From: Bacteroidetes bacterium QS_8_64_10
Lineage (GTDB): Bacteria; Bacteroidota; Rhodothermia; Rhodothermales; Salinibacteraceae
Direction: 5' to 3'
Length of the DNA stretch: 20,414 nt
NCBI GenBank assembly: GCA_003022505.1
Contig: PXTQ01000018.1
Location: 1 to 20,414, forward strand
Both the position numbers and the translations under genes were made by a program. Positions 13,269 through 20,414 of the stretch are shown here, in pieces (position 1 is the stretch's first letter; the number at the start of each line of letters is the position of its first letter). The notes beneath the pieces are model-generated. The model was not told the DNA's origin, made no database searches, and worked only from the letters and a program-made list of their open reading frames with translations.

Positions 13269-13366
13269 TCTACGTCAGAGGCTGATTGACAGATTGCCGT
13301 GTTGCTAGGCATCGAGCCGGACCGGAAAAAAACCGTTGTCTGCGGTCAGCCGCCCGCCGTCCCCAA

Positions 13367-14773
13367 TCACCGAACGCGCGCCATCTTGCCAGTCGCAACG
13401 CGCGCCGAACCGCTGCCTTTCGCCGTGATGCGATAAACGTACACCCCGGCGGGCAACCCTTTCCCCTGCACGCGCACCTGCTGCGCACCGGCGGGCCGGC
13501 GTCCGAGCGAGCGCCGCCGCACAAGCCGGCCCATCACGTCGAAGACGGTGACGGTGACGGCGGCGGGAGCGGGCAGCGTAAAGCGCAGCGCGGCGGCTCG
13601 GCGAAACGGATTCGGGCGCGGCCCGCTCACCGTGAAGCGCGCCGCCTGAGGCGGGACGTCGCGGTTCGAGGCCGTGGGCGGTTCGATGAGCGCCCCCGTT
13701 TCGGGATCGACGTAGGCGGTGCCCGACGTGTCGGCCTGCGGGCGCACCACGTCGATCTTCCAGGCGGCGCGGTCGGGGCTGTCGGGATAGAGGCCGCTCG
13801 TGAGGCGAGCCTGCGCCAGCGCCCCCGGCTCCTCCCGGAACAGCGTATCGGCGGCGGCCTGCATCGCCCGGTCGCTGTCGATCCAGCCGAACGGAAGCGG
13901 CTCCTGCGTGAGCGGCTCGCGGCGCGGCGTCGCCGTGTAGACGACGCTGCCGTACAGCACGTACGCGTCCAGAAAGGCGTCCTGCTCCGGCGCGTAAAAC
14001 GTATAGCGCCAGAGAATGGTCTCGCCCCGCGCGCTCAGATCGGGAATCACCGAAGCTACCGCCGTGAGGTTTACCTCGTCGGTTTCGAGGCTGTCTCTGG
14101 CAGCCTGGCGCGCGGCAAAGTCGCTGGTCTGCGCTTTCAGAAAAGCAAACGACCTCGGCTCGTTAAAGAGCGATACGACGTTGCCGCCGTCCGCCACGAC
14201 GGCGAACACCTGAAAGGCGTCATCCGCACGCGCAGCGTACGTGACCAGCCAAGCCGTCACCTCTTCCCCACCCAGATTGACGAGATCGGCCGGAAGGCTC
14301 GCCAGCCGCGCCGAAATCGTGACGTTGTCGTGGTTGGATCGGAAATTGCCCGCCGCGTCCAGTGCTTCCACCCGTTCGAGGGCACGGTCGCTGCCGAACC
14401 AACCGGACGCGCCGTCGATCCAGTCTTGCGGGATGGGAGAAGGCGTGAAGCCGCGCAGCGCGAACGGGCGGTCCGGCACATCCTCGGCGAGCGCCGTTCC
14501 CCTGACGCGCGCGCCGGTCGAGTGTTGCAGCACGACGAGCGACGAGTCGGCGTCGCTGCCGCCGAAGAGGTAGGTCCACGAAGAGGACGTGCCGTCGTCC
14601 AGATCGAGGCTGTCTGCACTGACGGCGAGGAGCTGGGGGTCCGGGTCTTCACCCTGCGCGGCCTGAAGCGCGTCGTCGAGGTGCTCGCGCGCCGTGATCG
14701 GCAGGCCCTGCTGGGCAAAAGCGGGCGAGGCGGTCAGGAACAAAACGACGAGGACCGGTAGCGTCGCGCGCAT
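13367..14773 (-). CDS. Secreted protein with PepSY-like repeats and type IX C-terminal sorting domain
   Basis: 468 residues from ATG 14773. An upstream in-frame TTG at 14791 would add MKPHAT-type residues and is less likely. Signal peptide MRATLPVLVVLFLTASPAFAQ. The central part (about 25-365) is an alternating helix/strand region whose units end in phrases such as 'AWKIDVVRPQADTSGTAYVDPETGALI', which resembles PepSY repeats. The C-terminal 75 residues are a complete sorting domain: 'SGPRPNPFRRAAALRFTLPA', 'VTVFDVMGRLVRR', 'GLPAGVYVYRITAKG'. T9SS substrate by inference; function unknown. Divergent from the beta-helix protein across a 246-bp gap. Confidence 0.88.
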   Translation of the reverse strand: MRATLPVLVVLFLTASPAFAQQGLPITAREHLDDALQAAQGEDPDPQLLAVSADSLDLDDGTSSSWTYLFGGSDADSSLVVLQHSTGARVRGTALAEDVPDRPFALRGFTPSPIPQDWIDGASGWFGSDRALERVEALDAAGNFRSNHDNVTISARLASLPADLVNLGGEEVTAWLVTYAARADDAFQVFAVVADGGNVVSLFNEPRSFAFLKAQTSDFAARQAARDSLETDEVNLTAVASVIPDLSARGETILWRYTFYAPEQDAFLDAYVLYGSVVYTATPRREPLTQEPLPFGWIDSDRAMQAAADTLFREEPGALAQARLTSGLYPDSPDRAAWKIDVVRPQADTSGTAYVDPETGALIEPPTASNRDVPPQAARFTVSGPRPNPFRRAAALRFTLPAPAAVTVTVFDVMGRLVRRRSLGRRPAGAQQVRVQGKGLPAGVYVYRITAKGSGSARVATGKMARVR

Positions 14774-14787
14774 GGTTGCGTGTGGTT

Positions 14788-14831
14788 TCAAGTTGACAAG
14801 TTGGCAGGGTGCAAGTCGCAGGTTGCGAGTT
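14788..14831 (+). repeat. Degenerate heptamer tract (CAAGTTG / CAGGTTG steps)
   Basis: Reads as successive 7-8-nt steps: CAAGTTG, ACAAGTTG, GCAGGGTG, CAAGTCG, CAGGTTG, CGAGTTT. It is the reverse-complement type of the tract at 18786-18830. It lies in the 5' region of the minus-strand CTD gene, within the 246-bp divergent gap. The rest of that gap (to 15019) is AT-rich and gene-free. Confidence 0.55.
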
Positions 14832-15019
14832 TTGGCTTAAGAAACCAGAAGATTCAGATAACAAAAAAGTCAAAAACCGACGATATTACACATATCCAAC
14901 AGGCATGGACAGCAAATGAGCAACCAAAAAGCAAACAATCCTCCCCCTGAAGCGTGTGCCTTTGAAGCTAAAAATGCTCCTACTGCGATTATTTTTCCTC
15001 CTACACTTGAAAGATCATT

Positions 15020-18000
15020 ATGTCAACCACTACCAACCATCCTACTTCGATGACGGCTTTCGTACTACGCTTGGCGGCTCTGACCTTTACGGCCGTGGTA
15101 CTTCTCGCTCCGACGGCCTCGCCTCTTCAAGCGCAAAGTACTATTACAGTAACGACCGACGACGATGAAAGCAACACGGACGGCGACTGCTCCCTCCGCG
15201 AGGCGGTGGCAGCCGCCAACTCGAACAGTTCGGTGGACGGCTGCACCGCAGGCAGCGAGGATGGCGATACCATCGAGTTCAGCTCGACGGCGTTCGTCGC
15301 GGATCAGACCATCACGCTCACGATGGGTGAGCTGTCGCTGACCGACGACGTGACCATCGACGGGGACGCCTCCGCCGCCGGCTCGGATCTCGTCGCCATC
15401 ACCATCGACAGCAACAACAACAGCCGCATCTTCAATGTGGACGTTGACGAAAGCATCGGCTCCGAAGACGAAGTATCGTTCATGACCCTGGAGCTTACGA
15501 ACGGCGATTCGAGCGACAATTCCAGCGATCCTGACGCAGGCGGTGCGGTCGACATCAAATCGGGCGACAGCGTCACCTTCACCGACGTGGACGTGACGAA
15601 CAGCACCGCCGGACTGAACGGCGGCGGCATCCACGCGGCCGGCAACACCACGCTCACGGTCACCACCTCCGACGGCGGCACATCCACGATCAGTGGCAAC
15701 GAGGCGGAAGGCGGCGACGCGGGTATGGGCGGCGGCGGCGTGTGGGGCGCGGGCGCGACCACCATCAGTGGCGACGTTACCATCGAGGACAACACCGCAA
15801 GTGGCGAGAGCGGCTCCGGCGGTGGCGTGCTCAACTTCGGCGGCACGCTCGATATTATGGACGCCACCATCCAGAATAACACGGCCAACCGCGCGGGCGG
15901 CGGTATCGAGAACTTCGACGGTGACGACGACGGCGATCACACTATCACAGTGACGAACGCGACGATCACCGGCAACAGTGTCGATGAGGACGCCAATCCG
16001 GGCAACGGAGGCGGTCTCCACAGCGGCGGCGGCACGGTCGAGGTCACAGGCGGTCTCATCAACGAAAACGTCGCCGTGGAGGGCGGTGGCCTGTGGACCA
16101 GCGGCACGCTTACGCTGAGCGACGGCGCGACGGTTTCCGCCGACACGGCCACCGGCGATGCGGCCGACGACGGCGGGGGCGGCATCTACAACATGGGCGG
16201 CGACGTGACCCTCAGCGGCGACGCCACCTCGATTACCGGCAACGTGGCGAGCGGCGAGAGCGGCTCCGGCGGCGGCATCCTCAACAACGGTGGCATCCTC
16301 ACCGTCGAGAACGCCGCCTTTATCGGCAACGCGGCCAATCGCGCGGGCGGTGGCATCGAGGACGCGGGCGGCAGCGATGACGACGACACCGACGTGACTC
16401 TCACCGACGCGACGCTCAATGACAACCTGATCGGTGAGAACGCCAACCCCGGCAACGGCGGCGGCCTGCACAGCGACGGGGGCGACGTGGAGATTACGGG
16501 CGGCACCGTGAACGGCAATACGGCGGTCGAGGGCGGCGGCCTGTGGACAAGCGGCGCGCTCACCGTCAGCGGCTCCACCGTGGACGGCAACGAGGCCACC
16601 GGCGACGACGGCCCCGGTCCGGGTCGCTCCGACGGCGGCGGCGGGATCTACCTGCAGGGCAGCAACTCCAGCGGCACGATCACGAGCGACGCCTCCGTCA
16701 CGAATAACACCGCGAGCGGTGAGAGCGGCTCCGGCGGCGGCATCCTCAACAACGGCGGTGCCCTCACCGTCACCGACAGCGAAGTATCCGGCAACGCGGC
16801 CAACCGCGCGGGTGGCGGCATCGAAGACGGCGGCGGCACGGTGACGCTTACTAACGCGACGGTGGATGCAAACACGATAGGCACGGCCAATCCCGGCAAC
16901 GGCGGCGGCCTGCACAGCGGCGGGGGCGACGTGACCATCTCCGGCGGTCAGTTTATGAATAACACAGCGGTAGAAGGCGGCGGGCTGTGGACCAGCGGCA
17001 CGATCATAGTTCAGGACAGCCTGACCGTCGCTGACAACGAAGCCACCGGCGACGCTGCCAATCAGGGCGGAGGCGGTCTCTACGTGCACGTCGGCGGCAG
17101 TGCCACGCTCGACAGCGCGTCCGTCGAGGGCAACGTCGCCAGCGGTGAAAGCGGCTCCGGCGGCGGCATCCTCGTAAGCGACAATAGCACTGTCACCTTG
17201 TTGGGCGGTGCAATCAGCGATAATATGGCGAACCGTGCGGGCGGGGGCCTCGAGGTAGCCGACAGCGACACAACCGACGGCCCGGCCAGCATCACCTTGA
17301 TGCGCGTTACCGTTCGTGGGGATAGCACCAGCATGGAGGACGCCAATCCGGGCAACGGCGGCGGGATCCACATCGGCGGCGCGGGCGAAGCAACAATCAG
17401 CCGCAGCACGTTCTCCGCCAACTACGCCGAAGAGGGCGGCGGCCTGTGGGCGAGCGGATCCTCCACGCTGGACGTGGACGGCTCAACCGTCAGCGGCAAC
17501 CGCGCCGGCGGCAACACGGGTGGCGGAGGCGGCGTCTACGACAACGGCGGCGCCACCATCACGATCACCAGTTCGACGGTGGCTCGTAACTCAGCGCTTT
17601 CGGAAGGCGGCGGCCTCCGCTCTACCGGCGGCAGCTTCGCCTTCGGTAACACGATTGTCGCCGACAACAACTCCGGCAGGGAAGGTCCCAACTGCGTTGG
17701 CGAATTTACGTCCAACGATTACAATCTCATCGCCGACGCTTCCGACTGCACCATCAATGGCGACACCGGTAACAACATCACCGGCCAAGACGCCATGCTG
17801 GCAGTGCTCGCCCACAACGGCGGCCCGACACGCACCCATCGGCCGATGGAGGACAGCCCCGCCATCGACGCGGGCAGCAACCTCGGCGGAAGCGACGTCG
17901 ATCAGCGCGGCTTCGAGCGAACCCTCGACACCGATGACAACACGAACGTGGACGACGGCACGGACATCGGATCGGTGGAGTTCGGCGCTGACGACACTCC

Positions 18001-18295
18001 CATCGAAGACGGCCCCGACGCGCTCGAGGGCGACTTCCGGCTGAGCAAAGCGTACCCGAATCCCACGATGGGCGCGACCCGGTTCGAACTGGCAGTGGGC
18101 CGGACGCAGCACGTGACGGCGCGAGCCTACGACGTGCTGGGCCGCCGGGTCGCCACGCTCCACGACGGCGTGCTGTCGTCCGGCGGCTCGAAGCAGCTTC
18201 GCCTGCAAGCGGGCGAATTGGCCGCTGGCGTCTACGTGGTGCGCGTCACCGGTGAGAGTTTCAGGGCCACGCGCAAAGTGACCGTGACGCGGTGA
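15020..18295 (+). CDS. Large repeat beta-helix surface protein, CSLREA type, with choice-of-anchor and type IX sorting domains
   Basis: 1091 residues from ATG 15020 (ATG 15050, M11, is an alternative). The signal peptide is about 11-38. The CSLREA motif at 57-63 ('CSLREAV') marks a family of secreted proteins with Pmp-like right-handed beta-helices. Residues about 100-870 are the helix: Gly/Asn/Ser/Thr-rich rungs with 'GGG(I/L/V)' turns. A supra-repeat of about 150 residues occurs four times, with GESGSGGG at 262, 412, 567 and 709, NRAGGG at 290, 440, 595 and 738, NPGNGGG at 326, 476, 624 and 776, and EGGGLW at 354, 504, 652 and 805. Residues 876-990 have 'NTIVADN', 'LAHNGGPTRTH', 'SPAIDAGSN' and 'DIGSVEFG', a choice-of-anchor Q-like module. 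Residues 1005-1091 are a sorting domain ('YPNPTMGATRFEL', 'YDVLGRRVATL', 'GVYVVRVTG'). Probably an adhesin-like or matrix-binding surface protein; ligand unknown. Confidence 0.92.
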   Translation: MSTTTNHPTSMTAFVLRLAALTFTAVVLLAPTASPLQAQSTITVTTDDDESNTDGDCSLREAVAAANSNSSVDGCTAGSEDGDTIEFSSTAFVADQTITLTMGELSLTDDVTIDGDASAAGSDLVAITIDSNNNSRIFNVDVDESIGSEDEVSFMTLELTNGDSSDNSSDPDAGGAVDIKSGDSVTFTDVDVTNSTAGLNGGGIHAAGNTTLTVTTSDGGTSTISGNEAEGGDAGMGGGGVWGAGATTISGDVTIEDNTASGESGSGGGVLNFGGTLDIMDATIQNNTANRAGGGIENFDGDDDGDHTITVTNATITGNSVDEDANPGNGGGLHSGGGTVEVTGGLINENVAVEGGGLWTSGTLTLSDGATVSADTATGDAADDGGGGIYNMGGDVTLSGDATSITGNVASGESGSGGGILNNGGILTVENAAFIGNAANRAGGGIEDAGGSDDDDTDVTLTDATLNDNLIGENANPGNGGGLHSDGGDVEITGGTVNGNTAVEGGGLWTSGALTVSGSTVDGNEATGDDGPGPGRSDGGGGIYLQGSNSSGTITSDASVTNNTASGESGSGGGILNNGGALTVTDSEVSGNAANRAGGGIEDGGGTVTLTNATVDANTIGTANPGNGGGLHSGGGDVTISGGQFMNNTAVEGGGLWTSGTIIVQDSLTVADNEATGDAANQGGGGLYVHVGGSATLDSASVEGNVASGESGSGGGILVSDNSTVTLLGGAISDNMANRAGGGLEVADSDTTDGPASITLMRVTVRGDSTSMEDANPGNGGGIHIGGAGEATISRSTFSANYAEEGGGLWASGSSTLDVDGSTVSGNRAGGNTGGGGGVYDNGGATITITSSTVARNSALSEGGGLRSTGGSFAFGNTIVADNNSGREGPNCVGEFTSNDYNLIADASDCTINGDTGNNITGQDAMLAVLAHNGGPTRTHRPMEDSPAIDAGSNLGGSDVDQRGFERTLDTDDNTNVDDGTDIGSVEFGADDTPIEDGPDALEGDFRLSKAYPNPTMGATRFELAVGRTQHVTARAYDVLGRRVATLHDGVLSSGGSKQLRLQAGELAAGVYVVRVTGESFRATRKVTVTR
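15803..17440 (+). repeat. Four in-frame ~450-bp supra-repeats inside the beta-helix gene
   Basis: The GESGSGGG codons start at 15803, 16253, 16718 and 17144, spaced 450, 465 and 426 bp. The intervening blocks share the order GESGSGGG, NRAGGG, NPGNGGG, EGGGLW. Repeats 1-3 are closest to each other and repeat 4 is the most diverged. The period is a multiple of three, so copy-number change would keep the reading frame. Confidence 0.85.
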
Positions 18296-18345
18296 GGCGG
18301 GTTCTCAACGGATAAGTTGTGTGGAGGCGAAGTACGTGCTCCGGT

Positions 18346-18387
18346 AAGCCTGCCGGGTTTCTGAACGAGACCCGGCGGGCTTTCTTT
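18346..18387 (+). terminator. Rho-independent terminator of the beta-helix gene
   Basis: AAGCCTGCCGGGTTTC (18346-18361) pairs with GAGACCCGGCGGGCTT (18367-18382), with two G.U pairs and a 5-nt loop, and TTTCTTT follows at the 3' side. It starts 51 bp after the stop codon. It also separates this gene from the convergent small lipoprotein. Confidence 0.85.
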
Positions 18388-18400
18388 ATCGAGCCAGCCC

Positions 18401-18716
18401 TCAGCGGCGAGATATATCAGTCACCTCGAAAGGAAGACAGGCGTATCGTACTCTCGGATCAATGGGAAGGTAGTTGCCGCTGACAGTGACGTGCAGGCTG
18501 TCTCGACGGAAATCCTGCGGAATATCATTTGCGTGTGCAAATCATACTGTCGCGGTCGCTCCCGTACAGTTCGATCCAGTGGAGATTTCCGCTCTGGTGC
18601 ACAACCAAGCCAGCTACGTCGTTCACGTCTTCTGGTGCATCACCACCGGGCGAATCGAAGTAACCGATCAATTCGCAGCCTGCAAGATTGAGCGTGGCAA
18701 CGGCGAAAAGCAGCAA
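18401..18716 (-). pseudogene. Small lipoprotein split by a one-base frameshift
   Basis: The minus frame from a TTG at 18716 (no ATG is available) reads LLLFAVATLNLAGC, a type II signal peptide with lipobox NLAGC. It continues 'ELIGYFDSPGGDAPEDVND ... GNLHWIELYGSDRDSMICTRK' and stops at 18525-18527. One base out of frame, the sequence goes on in the same coding style, 'NDIPQDFRRDSLHVTVSGNYLPIDPRVRYACLPFEVTDISRR', to a TGA at 18401-18403. Removing one base from the TTT at 18528-18530 (AAA on the coding strand) joins the two into one protein of about 105 residues. I do not recognise the family. The lipobox makes the N-terminal part credible; the C-terminal join is an inference from frame and composition. 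Confidence 0.6.
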
Positions 18717-18785
18717 GCCGTAGATAGGAAGTGCGTCGCACCTTTCTATTCGTCATTTGAGCTGTAACAGTCCTCTACACATTCC

Positions 18786-18830
18786 TCAACTTGCGACCTG
18801 CAACTTTTTGCCCTTCAACCTTCCTGCGAC
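18786..18830 (+). repeat. Degenerate heptamer tract (CAACTTG / CGACCTG steps)
   Basis: Steps of about 7-8 nt: CAACTTG, CGACCTG, CAACTTT, then TTCAACC and TTCCTGCGAC. It is the reverse-complement relative of the tract at 14788-14831 and ends three bases before the E1 stop codon. The gap 18717-18832 holds no other recognisable element. Confidence 0.5.
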
Positions 18831-18832
18831 AT

Positions 18833-20414
18833 TTAAAAAGCCAGCACTTCGCGGCAGCTTTCCAGCACGTCGTCGTTTTGCGGCAGCACCGCCTTTTCGA
18901 GCGGATCGGCGAACGGGATGGGCGTGAACGCACCGGCGCACCGGCGGATGGGCGCGTCCAGGTGCTCGAACGCCTTGTCGCCGATCTGCGCGGCGATCTC
19001 CGCGCCGAAGCCGATGAACTCGTGGTCCTCGTAGAGCACCAGCGCGCGGTTCGTCTTCCGCACCGACGCCAGCACCGTCTCGGCGTCGAACGGAACGATG
19101 GTGCGCAGGTCGATCACCTCGACATCCGCTCCGTCCTCTTTTTCGATCTGCTTGGCGACCTCCACCGCCTTGTGCACCATCAGGCCGTAGGTGACGACGG
19201 TGAGGTCCGCGCCCTCGCGGGCCGCGCGCGCCTCGCCGAACGGCAGCAGATAATCTTCGCCCGGATTCGGCGTGCGGGCGGCGGCGTTGCGATACAGCGC
19301 CTTGTGCTCCAGAAACATGACAGGGTCCTCCATCCGGATCGACGTCTTGAGCAGGCCCTTCGCGTCGGCAGCCGTCGAAGGGAGCGCGAGCTTGAGACCC
19401 GGCGTGTGCCCGAAGATGCTCTCCACGTTTTGCGAGTGGCACAGCCCGCCGTGGATGTAGCCGCCGCACGGCACGCGCATCACCATGGGGCAACTCCACC
19501 GCCCCTTCGAGCGATACCGGAACGGCGCCACCTGGTTGCGAAGCTGCTGCATGGCGGGCCAGATGTAGTCGGCGAACTGGATCTCCACGACGGGTCGGTA
19601 GCCCGCCGCCGCCAGCCCTACCGCCGTGCCGATGATGGACGCTTCCGCGAGCGGCGAGTTAAAACAACGCCCCTTGCCGAACTCGGCGGTCAAGTCCTTC
19701 GTAGCCGTAAAGACGCCGCCTTTCTCACCCGCCACGTCCTCACCGTAGACCAGGATGCGCTCGTTGCGCGTCATCTCTTCGCGGAGCGCGTGGTTGACGC
19801 CGTCGACCATCACCATCGGCTCGCTGTCGTCGTCGGGCAGCGCGCCGTCGTCGCTGTATGGAATCTCGTCGTCGCCCTCGAAGAACACGTGCTCCTCGGC
19901 GGAGTCGGGAGCGGGATCGGGCTGCTGCGCGGCCCACTCGGCGGCCTCGTCAACGGTGTCCTGCACGTCCTCGTGCATCGCCTCGATGTCGCTCTCGGAG
20001 AGCAAGCCCGCCTCCACGAGGCGCATCTCCATCCGCGCGATGGGATCGATCTGCCGGTCCTTTTCGAGTTCTTCCGGGGCGCGGTACTTGGTGTGATCGT
20101 CCGACGACGAGTGCGGTAGGAGGCGCACCACGTCGGCCACGATACAGACAGGACCGCCGCCTTCACGGAGGTGCCGCACGGCGCTCTTGGCGACGGCGTG
20201 CACCCGAAAGAAGTCGGTGCCGTCCACGCGGGCGCTCTTCAGCCCTTCGTAACCGGCGGTCAGTTTGTAGGGCGTGCCGCCTGCCGTCTGATCTTCGACG
20301 GGCACGCTGATGGCGTACTTGTTGTCTTGCACGAAGAAAAGCACGGGCGCTTCCTCACGGGTGGCCCAGTTGAGCGCTTCGTGAAAGTCGCCCTGGCTCG
20401 TCGCGCCCTCGCCG
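18833..20414 (-). CDS. 2-oxoacid dehydrogenase E1, fused alpha and beta subunits (branched-chain type; partial, 5' end off the right edge)
   Basis: The minus frame is open from the right edge to the stop at 18833; the visible part is about 526 codons and the true start lies outside. The first visible residues, 'GEGATSQGDFHEALNWATREEAPVLFFVQDNKYAISVP', are the thiamine-diphosphate/Mg2+ site of an E1 alpha subunit (GEG as in branched-chain E1). 'PHSSSDDHTKYR' is the alpha-subunit phosphorylation-loop-like segment. After an acidic linker ('DDEIPYSDDGALPDDDSEP') the beta subunit begins: 'VDGVNHALREEM', 'VYGEDVAGEKGGVF', 'NSPLAEASIIGTAVGLAAAGYRPVVEIQFADYIWPAMQQ', 'VIDLRTIVPFDAETV'. Alpha-beta fusion of this enzyme is common in Bacteroidetes. 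It should feed an E2/E3 complex, decarboxylating branched-chain 2-oxoacids to acyl-CoA starters for iso/anteiso fatty acids. E2 and E3 are not in the window, and pyruvate is an alternative substrate. Confidence 0.93.
   Translation of the reverse strand, partial: GEGATSQGDFHEALNWATREEAPVLFFVQDNKYAISVPVEDQTAGGTPYKLTAGYEGLKSARVDGTDFFRVHAVAKSAVRHLREGGGPVCIVADVVRLLPHSSSDDHTKYRAPEELEKDRQIDPIARMEMRLVEAGLLSESDIEAMHEDVQDTVDEAAEWAAQQPDPAPDSAEEHVFFEGDDEIPYSDDGALPDDDSEPMVMVDGVNHALREEMTRNERILVYGEDVAGEKGGVFTATKDLTAEFGKGRCFNSPLAEASIIGTAVGLAAAGYRPVVEIQFADYIWPAMQQLRNQVAPFRYRSKGRWSCPMVMRVPCGGYIHGGLCHSQNVESIFGHTPGLKLALPSTAADAKGLLKTSIRMEDPVMFLEHKALYRNAAARTPNPGEDYLLPFGEARAAREGADLTVVTYGLMVHKAVEVAKQIEKEDGADVEVIDLRTIVPFDAETVLASVRKTNRALVLYEDHEFIGFGAEIAAQIGDKAFEHLDAPIRRCAGAFTPIPFADPLEKAVLPQNDDVLESCREVLAF

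Noticed and set aside
13300..13366. Possible terminator with a 7-base T run (minus strand) after the CTD protein
   Set aside because: The only stem (GCGG-CTGA-CCGC) is 4 bp and is separated from the T run by about 10 bases, so support is too weak.
13286..14761. 491-codon plus-strand open frame
   Set aside because: Antisense shadow of the CTD protein with Arg-rich, motif-free translation; the minus frame has a signal peptide and sorting domain.
14955..15000. TTTG ... TTATTTTT as a Bacteroidetes promoter for the beta-helix gene
   Set aside because: The -7 part does not match TAnnTTTG and spacing is off, so it was not listed as a feature.
15065..17371. 768-codon minus-strand open frame antisense to the beta-helix gene
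   Set aside because: Ala/Val/Arg-rich shadow caused by the GC-rich Gly/Asn repeats of the real gene; no domain motifs, and the plus frame has signal peptide, CSLREA and sorting domain.
15803..17440. CRISPR-like regular repeats
   Set aside because: The period of about 450 bp is in frame with the beta-helix protein and the repeats are coding, not short repeats with unique spacers.

Overview
The window looks like chromosomal DNA from a high-GC, probably halophilic member of the Rhodothermia (Salinibacter/Rhodothermus side of the Bacteroidetes). Three lines of evidence support this. Three surface or secreted proteins end in the 'YPNP ... YDVLGRRV ... GVYVVRV' type of C-terminal sorting domain used by type IX secretion. 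The FabI sequence has the Bacteroidetes layout. The proteins are rich in Asp and Glu. The lineage is an inference from sequence style; no rRNA or tRNA is present.

Layout, left to right: the 5' part of a CTD-bearing secreted protein (minus, runs off the left edge); a 123-bp inverted-repeat element resembling a MITE; a type III polyketide synthase (minus); a decayed trkH remnant; a stand-alone biotin protein ligase (minus); a periplasmic TPR protein (plus); a lipoprotein (minus); an FNT channel fused to a DsbA-like thioredoxin fold (plus). An elaborate palindromic intergenic structure follows, then a membrane sensor histidine kinase (minus), fabI with an internal deletion and frameshift (plus), a HAD-family phosphatase with the same kind of lesion (plus), and an L,D-transpeptidase (plus). 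Next come a small zinc-ribbon protein, a DUF1573 protein and a second CTD protein (all minus). A 1091-residue beta-helix surface protein with CTD (plus) ends at a clear intrinsic terminator. Last are a frameshifted small lipoprotein (minus) and a fused alpha/beta 2-oxoacid dehydrogenase E1 (minus, runs off the right edge).

Most genes are housekeeping or envelope functions in single-gene units that alternate strands, so no large operon or defence island is visible. The secreted and envelope proteins (three CTD proteins, TPR protein, two lipoproteins, DUF1573 protein, L,D-transpeptidase) form a loose surface-biology theme. BirA, FabI and the branched-chain-type E1 touch lipid and acyl-CoA metabolism. 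Intergenic spaces are unusually structured, with short dispersed repeats, degenerate heptamer tracts and long palindromes.

The most unusual points are the FNT-thioredoxin fusion that lacks the redox CxxC motif, and a cluster of three internal deletions (FNT, fabI, HAD) that remove core segments from otherwise well-preserved proteins. The deletions could be real gene decay or assembly artefacts, and this needs read-level checking before anything is inferred about fatty-acid synthesis in the organism.
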